DNA of 64,000 nt. Origin: Phenylobacterium soli (GTDB lineage Bacteria; Pseudomonadota; Alphaproteobacteria; Caulobacterales; Caulobacteraceae). Below the pieces are notes generated by a model that ran no database searches, was not told where the DNA came from, and worked only from the letters and a program-made list of their open reading frames with translations. The stretch is from contig NZ_QFYQ01000002.1 in assembly GCF_003254475.1 (NCBI RefSeq), forward strand, positions 248,001-312,000, read 5' to 3'. Position numbers and translations under genes: made by a program. Of this stretch, positions 50,201 to 59,671 are shown piece after piece. The number at the start of each line of letters is the position of its first letter. Within the stretch, counting starts at the first letter, position 1.

Positions 50201-50684
50201 CGAACTCCGACTGGGACGGCAGGGTCGAGGATTTGCAGAAATGGTCGTCGCCGGCCACCGCCAGCACCCCGCCCTTGGGCCAGACGCCAGCGAAATTGGC
50301 GTGCTTGAAGGCGTCGCCGGTGCGGTCGACGCCCGGCGCCTTGCCGTACCACATGCCGAACACGCCGTCGTAGCGCGCGCCGGGGAACAGGTTCGCCTGC
50401 TGGCTGCCCCACACCGCGGTGGCCGCGAGGTCCTCGTTCAGGCCTTCCTTGAAGACGACGTCGGCGGCCTTCAGGAACCGCTCGGCGCGGTGGGCCTGCT
50501 GGTCGAGGCCGCCCAGCGGCGAGCCGCGATAGCCCGAGACGAATCCCGCGGTTTTGAGGCCCGAGGCCTGGTCCAGGCGGTGCTGGTCCATGAGGACCCG
50601 CAGCAGCGCCTGCACGCCGGTGATGAAGACCCGACCCTCCGTGAGGAGAAATTTGTCGTCGAGCGTCACTTCCGTGTGCCGCAT
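47244..50684 (-). CDS. Indolepyruvate ferredoxin oxidoreductase (fused subunits)
   Basis: A 1146-residue single-chain 2-oxoacid:ferredoxin oxidoreductase. The N-terminal pyrimidine and TPP domains include GFVSGYRGSPLGGLDQQAHR, FCSGCPHNSSTRLPEGSRAL and FVNLGDGTYNHSGSLAIRAS. A Cys-rich cluster region CEGCGDCSKTSHC plus CNQDYTCLEGYCPS fits Fe-S binding. The gamma-type domain has IVFTGVGGTGVTTVASILAM. It oxidatively decarboxylates aryl-pyruvates from aromatic amino acid breakdown to acyl-CoA. A divergent Lrp-type regulator, 143 bases upstream, probably controls it. Confidence 0.96.
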   Translation of the reverse strand: MRHTEVTLDDKFLLTEGRVFITGVQALLRVLMDQHRLDQASGLKTAGFVSGYRGSPLGGLDQQAHRAERFLKAADVVFKEGLNEDLAATAVWGSQQANLFPGARYDGVFGMWYGKAPGVDRTGDAFKHANFAGVWPKGGVLAVAGDDHFCKSSTLPSQSEFAFQDAEIPVLSPADIQEVLDYGLLGYAMSRFSGLWVGLIALADTMDSGTTIDVTLSRHKILTPDNVRLPPGGLGIRLKDQPLDKERRLRTHKLPAALAFARANRIDRVMLGSARPRLGIVCHGQAYKDVVEAFAAMGLSPKEAADLGVSIYKVGMPWPLEPTGIRAFAAGLETLMVIEHKRPIVEGQARAALYDLPAHARPKIIGKADENGHPLLSELGSLSVAEIALAISDRLPAGPHMERVHDYLNRVSAASMAAVTLSSDLQRKPFFCSGCPHNSSTRLPEGSRALAGIGCHYMASFNDPQTDLTSHMGGEGLTWMGASPFTEEKHVFVNLGDGTYNHSGSLAIRASVAAKSNITYKLLFNDAVAMTGGQQAESGFTPAQITRQLAAEGVKKIVVVAAEPERYDGVTDLAPGVEVKPRSELMKVQRELRAVEGVSVLIYDQVCATEKRRRRKRGKMAAAPRRVMINPLVCEGCGDCSKTSHCVSVEPLNTEFGRKRKINQSSCNQDYTCLEGYCPSFITVEGAENAHREAMAALTADATPLPTFEAFSGVKNIVFTGVGGTGVTTVASILAMAAHVDGRSASVVDMTGLAQKGGAVFSHVRIGETEETTVGGRIPAASANVLIACDILVAAGADALALYAKDRTVAVGNADFAPTADFVTERDVRFDSDAQARRIKAAVKAYDQLPAHTLAEDNLGDAIYANMIMLGFAWQKGVVPVSSRALYRAIRLNGVDAEANLQAFELGRKAAHDPEFRGKREDDVPTPETMTLDALIEHRARELTAYQNAAYARRYLDRVEKVRLAEARLGSEALTRAVAVNLYKLMAYKDEYEVARLYSDGRFDAYRKATFKGGKAKVLLSPPILAPKDADGRPKKIAFGGWMIDAGFPALAKLKGLRGTPLDVFGYTAERRTERALIRDYEAGLDKLLAGLSKERLPTAVKIAAVPQQIRGFGHVKDASLKPAKLEETRLWQEWENVAAKATVPA

Positions 50685-50724
50685 CGCAATTTTCTTTCCT
50701 TTAGGGCCTCGCGCCTACGTTAGA

Positions 50725-50732
50725 ATGATCAT
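50725..50732. promoter_or_regulatory. Palindrome in the ior-lrp intergenic region
   Basis: ATGATCAT lies in an AT-rich patch (50715-50752) midway between the divergent oxidoreductase and Lrp genes. AT-rich palindromes are typical Lrp/AsnC targets, so this is a candidate operator; evidence is positional only. Confidence 0.35.
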
Positions 50733-50827
50733 ATAAGATCGCGGCAATTGCTTACCAAAGACGTGCCCTTGCGATCCGGTTCCGGGGCAAGAACGACGCA
50801 CGCAATGCGCGAGAGAAGGAGGAAAAG

Positions 50828-51325
50828 TTGTCGGAGGCTTTGGACTCGGTCGATGCTAAGATCCTCGACCTGATCCAGCACGATGCGGCCCTTTCGGTGG
50901 CCGAGATCGCGGACCGGGTCGGACTGTCGTCCAGCCCGTGCTGGCGGCGCATCAAGCGCCTGGAAGATGCGGGGGTCATCCAGCGGCGCGTGACCATCCT
51001 GGACCGCGAGCGGCTGGGCCTTGGGTTCGAAGTCTATTGCACCGTGAAGCTGTCGCTGCCGACCAAGGAAAACCTCGACGCCTTCGAGCAGGCGATCACG
51101 AAGCTGCCCGAGGTCGTCCAGTGCGCCACCGTCACCGGCGCGGCCGACTACGAGCTGCGCATCGTCACCCGCGACATGCACGCCTTCGATGACTTCCTGC
51201 GCGACAAGATACTGTCGCTGGGCCTGGTCTCCAACATCGAGAGCCGGATCGTCATCCGGTCGGTGAAGAACACCACCGCCGCGCCCCTGGGACTGGTCAG
51301 TCCCTATGTGAGCGCGCAAGGCTAG
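50828..51325 (+). CDS. Lrp/AsnC-family transcriptional regulator
   Basis: A 165-residue regulator from a TTG start behind an excellent Shine-Dalgarno (GAAGGAGG). The HTH is DSVDAKILDLIQHDAALSVA, then GLSSSPCWRRIKRLEDAGVI. The RAM effector domain includes TGAADYELRIVTRDMHAFDD. Feast/famine regulators of this type often sense amino acids and control the divergent gene, here the indolepyruvate ferredoxin oxidoreductase, so an aromatic amino acid is a likely effector. Confidence 0.94.
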   Translation: MSEALDSVDAKILDLIQHDAALSVAEIADRVGLSSSPCWRRIKRLEDAGVIQRRVTILDRERLGLGFEVYCTVKLSLPTKENLDAFEQAITKLPEVVQCATVTGAADYELRIVTRDMHAFDDFLRDKILSLGLVSNIESRIVIRSVKNTTAAPLGLVSPYVSAQG

Positions 51326-51356
51326 ATCCCTTCGGTCCGCGCGTGGAGGCGGAGAG

Positions 51357-52250
51357 ATGATCGAGCTCGTGATCGACCAGCGGCGGAGGGATCTCGGCGG
51401 GTTCGAGGTCGGTCGCGTGCTGCCGCACCACGGCGGCAGGATGGTCGGGCCGTTCATCTTCTTCGATCACATGGGCCCGGCGGAATTCCAGCCGGGCTTC
51501 CCGCGCGACACCGACGTGCGGCCCCATCCGCACATCGGGCTCTCGACCCTCTCCTACTTGTTCGACGGGGCGATGACCCATCGCGACTCGACGGGCGCTC
51601 ACATCGAGATCAGGCCGGGCGAGGTGAACTGGATGACGGCCGGATCGGGCGTCACCCACTCGGAGCGCTTCGAGACCCTGCGCGCCCGGGGCGGGCGCAT
51701 GAACGGCATCCAGACCTGGCTCGCCCTGCCGCTCGAGACCGAGGAATGCGATCCGTGGTTCGCCCACTACGGCGACGCGGACCTGCCGACCTATGAAGGC
51801 GCTGGGCTCTGGGCGCGGCTGATCGCCGGCGAGGCCTTCGGCGCGACCTCGCCGGTGAAGGTCTCCTCGCCCCTGTTCTATGTCCACTGGCGACTGGATG
51901 CGGGCGCCAAGGCGCAGCTCCCCGCTGCTTATCCCGAGCGCGCGGCCTACGTGGCCCAAGGCGTGGTCGAGGTCGACGGCCAGCAGTTCCACGAAGGTCA
52001 GATGCTGGTCTTCCAGGCCGGTCAGCCCGTTCTCTTCACCGCGGTGACCCCGGCCACCGTCATGCTGCTCGGCGGCGAGCCGGTGGGCCCTCGGCTCATC
52101 GAGTGGAATTTCGTCGCCTCCTCGAAGGAGCGGATCGAGCAGGCGAAGGCCGATTGGCGGGCCGGCCGCATGAAGCTGCCGGTGGCCGACGACAAGGAAT
52201 GGATCCCCCTGCCGGGCGACCCGCCGCCGCCCGCCAACCCGATGTCCTAG
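51357..52250 (+). CDS. Pirin-family cupin protein
   Basis: A 297-residue double-cupin. The metal-binding pirin motif is RPHPHIGLSTLSYLFDGAMT with further His/Glu in GSGVTHSERF. The C-terminal cupin carries VAQGVVEVDGQQFHEGQMLV and MLLGGEPVGPRLIEWNFVAS. Bacterial pirins include quercetinase-like enzymes and redox regulators; the role here is open. It begins 31 bases after the lrp stop on the same strand. Confidence 0.92.
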   Translation: MIELVIDQRRRDLGGFEVGRVLPHHGGRMVGPFIFFDHMGPAEFQPGFPRDTDVRPHPHIGLSTLSYLFDGAMTHRDSTGAHIEIRPGEVNWMTAGSGVTHSERFETLRARGGRMNGIQTWLALPLETEECDPWFAHYGDADLPTYEGAGLWARLIAGEAFGATSPVKVSSPLFYVHWRLDAGAKAQLPAAYPERAAYVAQGVVEVDGQQFHEGQMLVFQAGQPVLFTAVTPATVMLLGGEPVGPRLIEWNFVASSKERIEQAKADWRAGRMKLPVADDKEWIPLPGDPPPPANPMS

Positions 52251-52265
52251 AGTACCCGCGCGCGT

Positions 52266-53642
<1,377 letters not shown>

Positions 53643-53714
53643 ACCTCCGATAGAAAAATCGCTTGGCCTTGTCGGCCGGCCGGCGCCTCATTCGTCATCG
53701 GATTGGAGGCCCCC

Positions 53715-54113
53715 ATGCTCTACGCCCTGCTCTGCTACAACGCCGAGGACGTGGTCTTCTCCTGGAGCCAGGAGGAGGATGACGCGGTGATGGCCGCGCT
53801 GTCGAAGGTTCACTCCAAGCTGCGGGACGCCGGCAAGCTCGGCCCCTCGCTGCGCCTGATGCAGACGACGACGGCGACCACCCTGCGCAAGTCCGACCCG
53901 CCGGTGGTGATCGACGGCCCGTTCGCCGAGACCAAGGAGCAGCTTCTGGGCTTCTACGTCATCGACGTGGACAGCCTCGACGAGGCGCTCGGCATCGCGC
54001 GCGACCTCGGCAAGGCCAATCCCGGCGGAGCCTACGAGATCCGGCCGATCCGGCTCTTCCTGCCCGGCAACTTCCCGGCCGACGTGGCCGCGACCGCCGC
54101 GGAGCCTGCCTGA
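53715..54113 (+). CDS. YCII-related (DGPF-type) protein
   Basis: A 132-residue protein with the YCII/DGPF fold: MLYALLCYNAEDVVFSWSQE, TATTLRKSDPPVVIDGPFAE, and TKEQLLGFYVIDVDSLDEAL. The D-G-P-F-A-E-T-K-E motif is diagnostic. The Met before LYALLCY was chosen over an upstream in-frame TTG. Its stop is immediately followed by the sigma-factor ATG; YCII and this ECF-like sigma type are regularly encoded as a pair, suggesting joint stress sensing. Confidence 0.93.
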   Translation: MLYALLCYNAEDVVFSWSQEEDDAVMAALSKVHSKLRDAGKLGPSLRLMQTTTATTLRKSDPPVVIDGPFAETKEQLLGFYVIDVDSLDEALGIARDLGKANPGGAYEIRPIRLFLPGNFPADVAATAAEPA

Positions 54114-55364
54114 ATGACCGACCTCGCCTGGATCGACGCGGCGCTGACCTCCGCCCGCCCCCAGGCGATCGGCGCCTTGCTGCGCTACTTCCGCGACCTG
54201 GAGACGGCGGAGGAGGCCTATCAGGACGCCTGCCTGCGGGCGCTGAAGGCCTGGCCGCAGAACGGGCCGCCGCGCGACCCGGCCGCCTGGCTGATCATGG
54301 TCGGCCGCAACGCCGCCCTCGACCAGGCGCGCCGCCGCACGCGGCAGACCGAACTGCCCTCCGAGGAGGTGCTGTCGGACCTCGACGACGTCGAGACGCC
54401 GATGGCCGAGCGGCTAGACGGGGCGCACTACCGCGACGACATCCTGCGGCTGCTGTTCATCTGCTGCCATCCGAAGCTGCCGGCGACCCAGCAGATCGCG
54501 CTGGCGCTGCGCGTGGTGTCGGGCCTGTCCGTCAAGCAGATCGCCCGCGCCTTCCTGGTCTCCGAAGCGGCGATGGAGCAGCGGATCACCCGGGCCAAGC
54601 GGGTCGTCGGCCAGGGGGAGGCGCCGTTCGAGACGCCCTCGCCCGAGGAGCGCGAGCGGCGGCTCGCCGCCGTCGCGGCGATGATCTACCTCGTGTTCAA
54701 CGAGGGCTATTCGACGGCCGCCAAGGACGCCGCGGCGCGCATCCCGCTCTGCGAGGAGGCGATCCGCCTGGCGCGGCTGCTGCTGCGCCTGTTCCCGAGC
54801 GAGCCCGAGGTCATGGGCCTGACCGCGCTGCTCGTCCTGCAGCACAGCCGCGCGCCGGCCCGGTTCGACGCCGAAGGCGCGGTCGTCCTGCTGGACGATC
54901 AGGACCGCAGCCTCTGGAACCGCGAGCTGATCAACGAGGGCCTGGCGCTGATCGACAAGGCGATGCGCCACCGACAGCCCGGCGCCTACCAGATCCAGGC
55001 GGCGGTCGCGGCGCTGCATGCCCGCGCCGCCACGCCCGCGGACACCGACTGGGCGCAGATCGCGCGACTGTACCTGGCGCTGGAGCGGCTGCAGCCCTCG
55101 CCGGTGATCACGCTCAACCGGGCGGTGGCGGTGAGCAAGGTCGAGGGGCCGGCGGCGGCGCTGGAGCTGATCGCGCCGCTGGAGGCGCCGCTCGGCGGCT
55201 ACTTCCACTTCTATGGCCTCAAGGGCGCGCTGCTGGAGCAGCTCGGCCGGACGGGCGAGGCGCGAACCGCCTTCGACCAGGCCATCGCCCTGGCCAACAC
55301 CGTGGCCGAGGCCGCCCACATCCGCTCGCATCTCGACCGCCTGAAGGAGGGCGCGAGCGGCTGA
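54114..55364 (+). CDS. ECF-type RNA polymerase sigma factor with DUF6596 extension
   Basis: A 416-residue protein. Sigma region 2 (TAEEAYQDACLRALKAWPQN, WLIMVGRNAALDQARR) and region 4 (RVVSGLSVKQIARAFLVSEA) occupy the first 185 residues. The remainder is the long C-terminal TPR-like extension typical of the SigI/ECF subgroup paired with YCII proteins (LVFNEGYSTAAKDAAARIPL, LNRAVAVSKVEGPAAALELI). The extension probably regulates the sigma in place of an anti-sigma. The 137 bases after the stop show no convincing gene. Confidence 0.93.
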   Translation: MTDLAWIDAALTSARPQAIGALLRYFRDLETAEEAYQDACLRALKAWPQNGPPRDPAAWLIMVGRNAALDQARRRTRQTELPSEEVLSDLDDVETPMAERLDGAHYRDDILRLLFICCHPKLPATQQIALALRVVSGLSVKQIARAFLVSEAAMEQRITRAKRVVGQGEAPFETPSPEERERRLAAVAAMIYLVFNEGYSTAAKDAAARIPLCEEAIRLARLLLRLFPSEPEVMGLTALLVLQHSRAPARFDAEGAVVLLDDQDRSLWNRELINEGLALIDKAMRHRQPGAYQIQAAVAALHARAATPADTDWAQIARLYLALERLQPSPVITLNRAVAVSKVEGPAAALELIAPLEAPLGGYFHFYGLKGALLEQLGRTGEARTAFDQAIALANTVAEAAHIRSHLDRLKEGASG

Positions 55365-55501
55365 TCGCACGACGCTGGGATGAGGGCCTCGGATGAGGGG
55401 CTGACGCGGATCGCCTTCCTGGAGGAGGATGGCGCCTCGCGAGTCGCGGCCGACCGGCGTTCGCCCGGCGCGCCGACCTGATGGGAGACTAGGGGACCAC
55501 C

Positions 55502-56251
55502 ATGAGACGAACGCTGACCGCCGCCTGCGCTCTGGCCGCACTGGCCGCCTGCTCGCCGAAATCCGAGACCGGCAATGCCACCAACACCGCGGCCAAGGCG
55601 CCCGCGCCGGCCGCCGCCCCGACCTCGCCGCCGAGCATCGGCGAGCCGATCGTGCCCGAAGCCCCCGGCCAGACCAACGCCCCGGCCGGGACCTACACCA
55701 TGGACCCGCACCACTCGACCATGGTGTTCCGCGTCAGCCACCTCGGCTTCTCCCACTACCGCGGCCAGTTCACCAAGATGGACGGCCAGATGACCTTCGA
55801 CCCGGCGCATCCGGAGGCGATCAGCGTCACCGCCACCATCGACCCGAAGTCGCTGTCGATCCCGGTCCCGCCGGCCGGGTTCAAGGACACCCTGCTCGGC
55901 AAGGACTGGCTGGACGCCGGCCAGTTCCCGCAGATCACCTACCGGTCGACCAAGGTCGAGCCGACCGGCGCCAACACCGCCCGGGTGACCGGCGACCTGA
56001 CCCTGCACGGCGTCACCAAGCCGGTGGTCATGGAGCTGGTCTTCAACGGCGGCTATGCGGCCAACGCCTACGACGGCGCCCGGATCGGCTTCGCCGGCCA
56101 CGGCGCCTTCCGCCGCTCCGACTTCGGCATCAAGACCGGGATCCCGGCCCCCGGGACCAACATGGGCGTCGGCGACCAGGTGGACTTCACGCTGGAGACG
56201 GAGTGGTCGAGCGGCAAGCCGACCGGCCCGGCGCCCGCACCCGGTAAGTAA
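55502..56251 (+). CDS. YceI-family lipoprotein
   Basis: A 249-residue precursor with lipobox ALAAC (Cys 17), an Ala/Pro-rich linker of about 45 residues, then a YceI lipocalin-like barrel: GTYTMDPHHSTMVFRVSHLG, GQFTKMDGQMTFDPAHPEAI, VTGDLTLHGVTKPVVMELVF, and GFAGHGAFRRSDFGIKTGIP. YceI proteins bind polyisoprenoids or amphiphiles in the periplasm. It is convergent with pgsA, with a 3-base gap. Confidence 0.93.
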   Translation: MRRTLTAACALAALAACSPKSETGNATNTAAKAPAPAAAPTSPPSIGEPIVPEAPGQTNAPAGTYTMDPHHSTMVFRVSHLGFSHYRGQFTKMDGQMTFDPAHPEAISVTATIDPKSLSIPVPPAGFKDTLLGKDWLDAGQFPQITYRSTKVEPTGANTARVTGDLTLHGVTKPVVMELVFNGGYAANAYDGARIGFAGHGAFRRSDFGIKTGIPAPGTNMGVGDQVDFTLETEWSSGKPTGPAPAPGK

Positions 56252-56254
56252 TCC

Positions 56255-56872
56255 TCAGGTCAGCGCCTTCCGCGTCTGCTCCCAGTACTGGGCGCCGGTG
56301 ATGAGGGTGACGAGGGCCGCGATCCAGAAGAGCCCGTGCGCCGCCAAGGCCGCGGGCTCTCTAATGCCGGGATCGTCGGGCAGGCTGAAGGCGCCCCAGC
56401 CGGCGATCACCAGTTCTAGCGCCAGGGCGGTGAGCTGCAGAGTGGTCTTCCACTTGGCGAGCATGGTGACGGGCAGCTTCACGCCCTTGCCGGCGCCGAC
56501 CTCGCGCAGGGCCGAGACGGTGAACTCGCGGAACAGGATGAGGCCGGCCGGCAGGACGACCATCGGCTGGGGCCCGAGGGCCAGGAGGCCGAGCACCGCG
56601 CCGCAGACCAGCACCTTGTCGCCGATCGGGTCGAGAATCGCGCCCCACACCGAGGTGGCGTTGAGCCTGCGGGCCAGCCAGCCGTCGAAGAAGTCGGTCA
56701 CCGCCGCGACCACGAAGGCGTAGACGGCCCAGCGCTGGAGAGCGAACTGAGCCTCCGGCGAAATCGAGTTCGACAGGCCAGGCACGTCGCCGGCCGCCGC
56801 CGCCAGGGCGATGAACATGAACAGCGCCAGGACCAGGCGCATCGACGTCAGGATGTTCGGCAGGTGCTTCAT
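56255..56872 (-). CDS. pgsA: CDP-diacylglycerol-glycerol-3-phosphate 3-phosphatidyltransferase
   Basis: A 205-residue integral membrane enzyme making phosphatidylglycerol phosphate. The CDP-alcohol phosphotransferase signature D-G-x2-A-R-x8-G-x3-D-x3-D is seen in DFFDGWLARRLNATSVWGA, then LDPIGDKVLV. It starts MKHLPNILTSMRLVLALFMF and has four to five hydrophobic helices. uvrC lies 62 bases upstream on the same strand; the uvrC-pgsA order is a common proteobacterial arrangement. Confidence 0.94.
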   Translation of the reverse strand: MKHLPNILTSMRLVLALFMFIALAAAAGDVPGLSNSISPEAQFALQRWAVYAFVVAAVTDFFDGWLARRLNATSVWGAILDPIGDKVLVCGAVLGLLALGPQPMVVLPAGLILFREFTVSALREVGAGKGVKLPVTMLAKWKTTLQLTALALELVIAGWGAFSLPDDPGIREPAALAAHGLFWIAALVTLITGAQYWEQTRKALT

Positions 56873-56934
56873 GCTTCGTCCTGAGCGTGCGCGCCGGGCG
56901 CGGGGTTCCTCAAGCCACCCGGTTTAAGGCCAAG

Positions 56935-58797
56935 CTAGGTCTTGCGGAAGAAGTCGTGGATGCGCTGGGCGAGGGCTTCGGAGACGCCTTCGACCTTGGC
57001 GAGGTCGTCCACCGAGGCGCGGGCGACGCCGCGGGCTGAACCGAAGGCGTGGAGCAGGGCGCGCTTGCGGCCGGGGCCAACCCCGTCGATCTCGTCGAGC
57101 GGGTTCTTCTTGAGGTCCATGGAGCGGCGGGTGCGGTGGCTGCCGATGGCGAAGCGGTGGGCCTCGTCGCGCAGCCGCTGGAGGTAGTAGAGCACCGGGC
57201 TCTTGGGCTCGAGCATGAAGTAGGGCTTACCGGGGATGAAGAAGCGCTCGAGGCCGGCGTCGCGGTCGGGACCCTTGGCGACGCCCACCACCGGGATGTC
57301 GTCGACCCCGAGGTCGGCCATGATCTCCATGACCACGCCCACCTGGCCCATGCCGCCGTCGATCAGCACCAGGTCGGGACGCACCGCGTCCTGGCCCTCC
57401 TCCTCTTCCTTCACCAGGCGGCCGAAGCGGCGGCGTAGCACCTCCTTCATCATCCCGAAGTCGTCGCCCGGGGTGATGTCGGTCGAGCGGATGTTGAACT
57501 TGCGGTACTGGCTCTTCTGGAAGCCCTCGGGGCCGGCGACGATCATGCCGCCGACGGCGTTGGTCCCCATGATGTGGCTGTTGTCGTAGACCTCGATGCG
57601 CTCGGGCGGCGCCTCCAGGCCGAAGGCCTCGGCCACCCCGTTCAGCAGCTTCGACTGGGCCGAGCTCTCGGCCATCTTCCGGCCGAGCGCCTCGCGGGCG
57701 TTGATCAGGGCGTGGTCGACGAGCTCGCGCTTCTCGCCGCGCTGCGGCCGGAGGATCTCCACCTTGCGGCCGCCCTTGACGCAGAACGCCTCGGCGAGGA
57801 GTTCGCGATCGGTGGGCTCGACGTTGAGGAGGATGAGCTTGGGGATCGGCTTGTCGTCGTAGAACTGGCCGAGGAAGGCGCTCATCACGTCCGGGTCCTC
57901 GTCCGACTTGTCGATGCGCGGGAAGTAGGCGCGGTTGCCCCAGTTCTGGCCGGCGCGGAAGAAGAACACCTGGACGCAGGCCTGGCCGCCCTCGGCATGG
58001 AGGGCGAAGACATCGGCCTCGTCCACCGTCTCCGGATTGATCTGGGTCTCCTGGGCGATGGAGGCGAGCGCCCGGATGCGGTCGCGCAGGCGCGCGGCGC
58101 GCTCGAACTCCAGGTCCTCGGCGGCGGCCTGCATCTCCTCGGCCATCCTGGCCATCACCGCCCGGCTCTTGCCGCGCAGGAAGAGCTCGGCCTGGTCGAC
58201 GAGCCCCTTGTAGTCGTCGAGCTCGATGAGCCCGGTGCAGGGCGCGGCGCACCGGCGGATCTGGTGCAGCATGCAGGGCCGTGTGCGGGTCTCGTAGACG
58301 CTGTCCGTGCACGAGCGCAGGAGGAAGGCCTTCTGCAGGGTGTTGAGCGTGCGGTTGACCGCCCAGGCCGAGGCGAAGGGACCATAGTAGTCGCCAGGGA
58401 TCGAATGGGCGCCGCGGTGCTTCTTGAGCTGGGGCGCCTCGTGGTCGCGGCGGATGAGGATCTCGGGGAACGACTTGTCGTCGCGCAGCAGGACGTTGAA
58501 GCGCGGCTTGAGTTGCTTGATGAGGTTGATCTCGAGCAGCAGGGCGTCCGTCTCGGTGCGGGTGACCACGAACTCCATGGCCCGCGTCAGGTCGACCATG
58601 TGGGCGATGCGCTGGGTGTGGAAGCGGCCCTGGGCGTACTGGACGACGCGCTTCTTCAGCGAGCGCGCCTTGCCCACGTAGAGCACCTCGCCGCCCTCGC
58701 CGTACATGCGATAGACCCCCGGCTTGTCCGGCAGCCGTTTGACTTCGTCCTTGATGAGGGCCGCGCCCTTCAGGCTGTCGGCGGGGGTGTCGAGCAT
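56935..58797 (-). CDS. uvrC: Excinuclease ABC subunit C
   Basis: A 620-residue nucleotide-excision-repair nuclease. It has an N-terminal GIY-YIG domain ([20 protein letters not shown]), a Cys-containing middle ([20 protein letters not shown]), a UVR segment ([20 protein letters not shown]), an RNase H-like C-terminal nuclease ([20 protein letters not shown]), and tandem helix-hairpin-helix motifs at the end ([20 protein letters not shown]). It makes the dual incisions with UvrAB. No GTTC-N7-GTTC box is seen at its own start. Confidence 0.97.
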   Translation of the reverse strand: MLDTPADSLKGAALIKDEVKRLPDKPGVYRMYGEGGEVLYVGKARSLKKRVVQYAQGRFHTQRIAHMVDLTRAMEFVVTRTETDALLLEINLIKQLKPRFNVLLRDDKSFPEILIRRDHEAPQLKKHRGAHSIPGDYYGPFASAWAVNRTLNTLQKAFLLRSCTDSVYETRTRPCMLHQIRRCAAPCTGLIELDDYKGLVDQAELFLRGKSRAVMARMAEEMQAAAEDLEFERAARLRDRIRALASIAQETQINPETVDEADVFALHAEGGQACVQVFFFRAGQNWGNRAYFPRIDKSDEDPDVMSAFLGQFYDDKPIPKLILLNVEPTDRELLAEAFCVKGGRKVEILRPQRGEKRELVDHALINAREALGRKMAESSAQSKLLNGVAEAFGLEAPPERIEVYDNSHIMGTNAVGGMIVAGPEGFQKSQYRKFNIRSTDITPGDDFGMMKEVLRRRFGRLVKEEEEGQDAVRPDLVLIDGGMGQVGVVMEIMADLGVDDIPVVGVAKGPDRDAGLERFFIPGKPYFMLEPKSPVLYYLQRLRDEAHRFAIGSHRTRRSMDLKKNPLDEIDGVGPGRKRALLHAFGSARGVARASVDDLAKVEGVSEALAQRIHDFFRKT

Positions 58798-58873
58798 GGG
58801 GGCAATATAGGCCGCTTCGCCGCCGCCGGGAGAGCGGCGCGCGGGCGCGGCGAGGTTGGACCTCTCCAGTGGA

Positions 58874-58890
58874 CCACGAAAGGCGCGAAA
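58874..58890. repeat. Copy of the CCACGAAAG dispersed repeat
   Basis: CCACGAAAGGCGCGAAA matches the arm at 28927-28943 in 15 of 17 positions and sits, as there, in the non-coding gap near an SOS paralogue (here between it and uvrC). Confidence 0.55.
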
Positions 58891-58978
58891 GCGCTGGGCG
58901 CGCGCAGGCGCGGCGCAGGTCGGTCGAGCTGCGCGGGGTTCGGGGTTTCGTGGTGTTGAGCGCGCGTGGCGGCTCGGG

Positions 58979-59554
58979 TCAGCCGGAGTCGTCCTTCTCC
59001 CCTTGCGGGAGAAGGGGGGCGGCGTCGAAGGCGTCGCGGTCTCGAGCGGCGGTGGAAGGGATCATCGACCCCTCATCCGTCGGGCTTCGCCCGCCACCTT
59101 CTCCCGCAGGGGGAGAAGGCAGGCCCAGGTCCATGCAGAGCCTGGCGATCTCGGCTTCGGGGGAGAGGTCGAGGAAGTCGTCTTCGAGGGCGTCGGCGTC
59201 GAGGAGGTCCTCGAGGATGCTTTCGCGCCTGTCGGCGTCCTCGCCTTCGTACTCGGTCCAGATGAGCTTTTCGACCCGGGCCTTGATGCGGGTCTTGCGC
59301 AGGTCGACCTGGCGCTCACGGTCGGCGCGGACCGCCGCTTGGTCCTCGCGGACCGCGCGCTTGGCCTCGCGCTCGAGGCGCAGCTTCAGCGCGGCGGTCT
59401 GACGGACGGACCTGGAGATGCGGTGGAAGGCGGTGGCGAGCTTGGCGCGGGTCTCCGGCTGCTCGGCTTCCATGGCGTCCTGCTGGATGCGCAGCGCCAG
59501 TTCCAGACCACGCTGGAAAAGCAGGCTCAGGCCATCTTGCAGGTCAACGTTCAT
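58979..59554 (-). CDS. SOS-box-controlled helical protein, paralogue of 28268-28900
   Basis: A 191-residue, mainly helical charged protein. It shares [44 protein letters not shown] and [10 protein letters not shown] with its paralogue. The ATG lies two bases downstream of a GTTC-N7-GTTC box with a nearby TTGACA. The last 50 residues ([18 protein letters not shown] onward) are encoded by two REP-like hairpins and are probably disordered. It sits upstream of uvrC on the same strand, which supports a DNA-repair context. Function unknown. Confidence 0.75.
   Translation of the reverse strand: MNVDLQDGLSLLFQRGLELALRIQQDAMEAEQPETRAKLATAFHRISRSVRQTAALKLRLEREAKRAVREDQAAVRADRERQVDLRKTRIKARVEKLIWTEYEGEDADRRESILEDLLDADALEDDFLDLSPEAEIARLCMDLGLPSPPAGEGGGRSPTDEGSMIPSTAARDRDAFDAAPLLPQGEKDDSG
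58993..59119. repeat. REP-like hairpin pair inside the SOS paralogue
   Basis: Two hairpins with CCTTCTCCC / GGGAGAAGG arms (58993-59015 and 59097-59119) flank a CGGGCTTCGCCCG hairpin (59081-59093). They lie within the 3' end of the coding region and are translated in the minus-strand frame. Confidence 0.75.
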
Positions 59555-59556
59555 TA

Positions 59557-59571
59557 GAACAAAAATAGAAC
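59557..59571 (-). promoter_or_regulatory. LexA (SOS) box at the start of the second SOS paralogue
   Basis: On the minus strand GTTC, TATTTTT, GTTC precedes the ATG by two bases. TTGACA (59580-59585, minus strand) lies 8 bases upstream of the box. The flanking sequence 59555-59575 matches that before the other paralogue at 20 of 21 positions. Confidence 0.82.
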
Positions 59572-59671
59572 ATGCGCACTGTCAAAGATCAAGCTCTTTT
59601 GTTAGCCTGGCCGAACGGAACGCATGCACCCCTCGGGCGTTTAGGTAGGTCAGTCCCGGGGGTCCTAACTT

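Noticed and set aside
46494..50723. A 1409-codon open frame on the plus strand across the ferredoxin oxidoreductase gene
   Set aside because: It is antisense to a full-length, motif-complete 1146-residue enzyme; its Arg/Gly/Val-rich composition is typical of high-GC shadow frames.
55379..55481. A 33-codon frame between the sigma factor and YceI genes
   Set aside because: It is too short, has no ribosome binding site or recognisable motif, and its composition is unremarkable.
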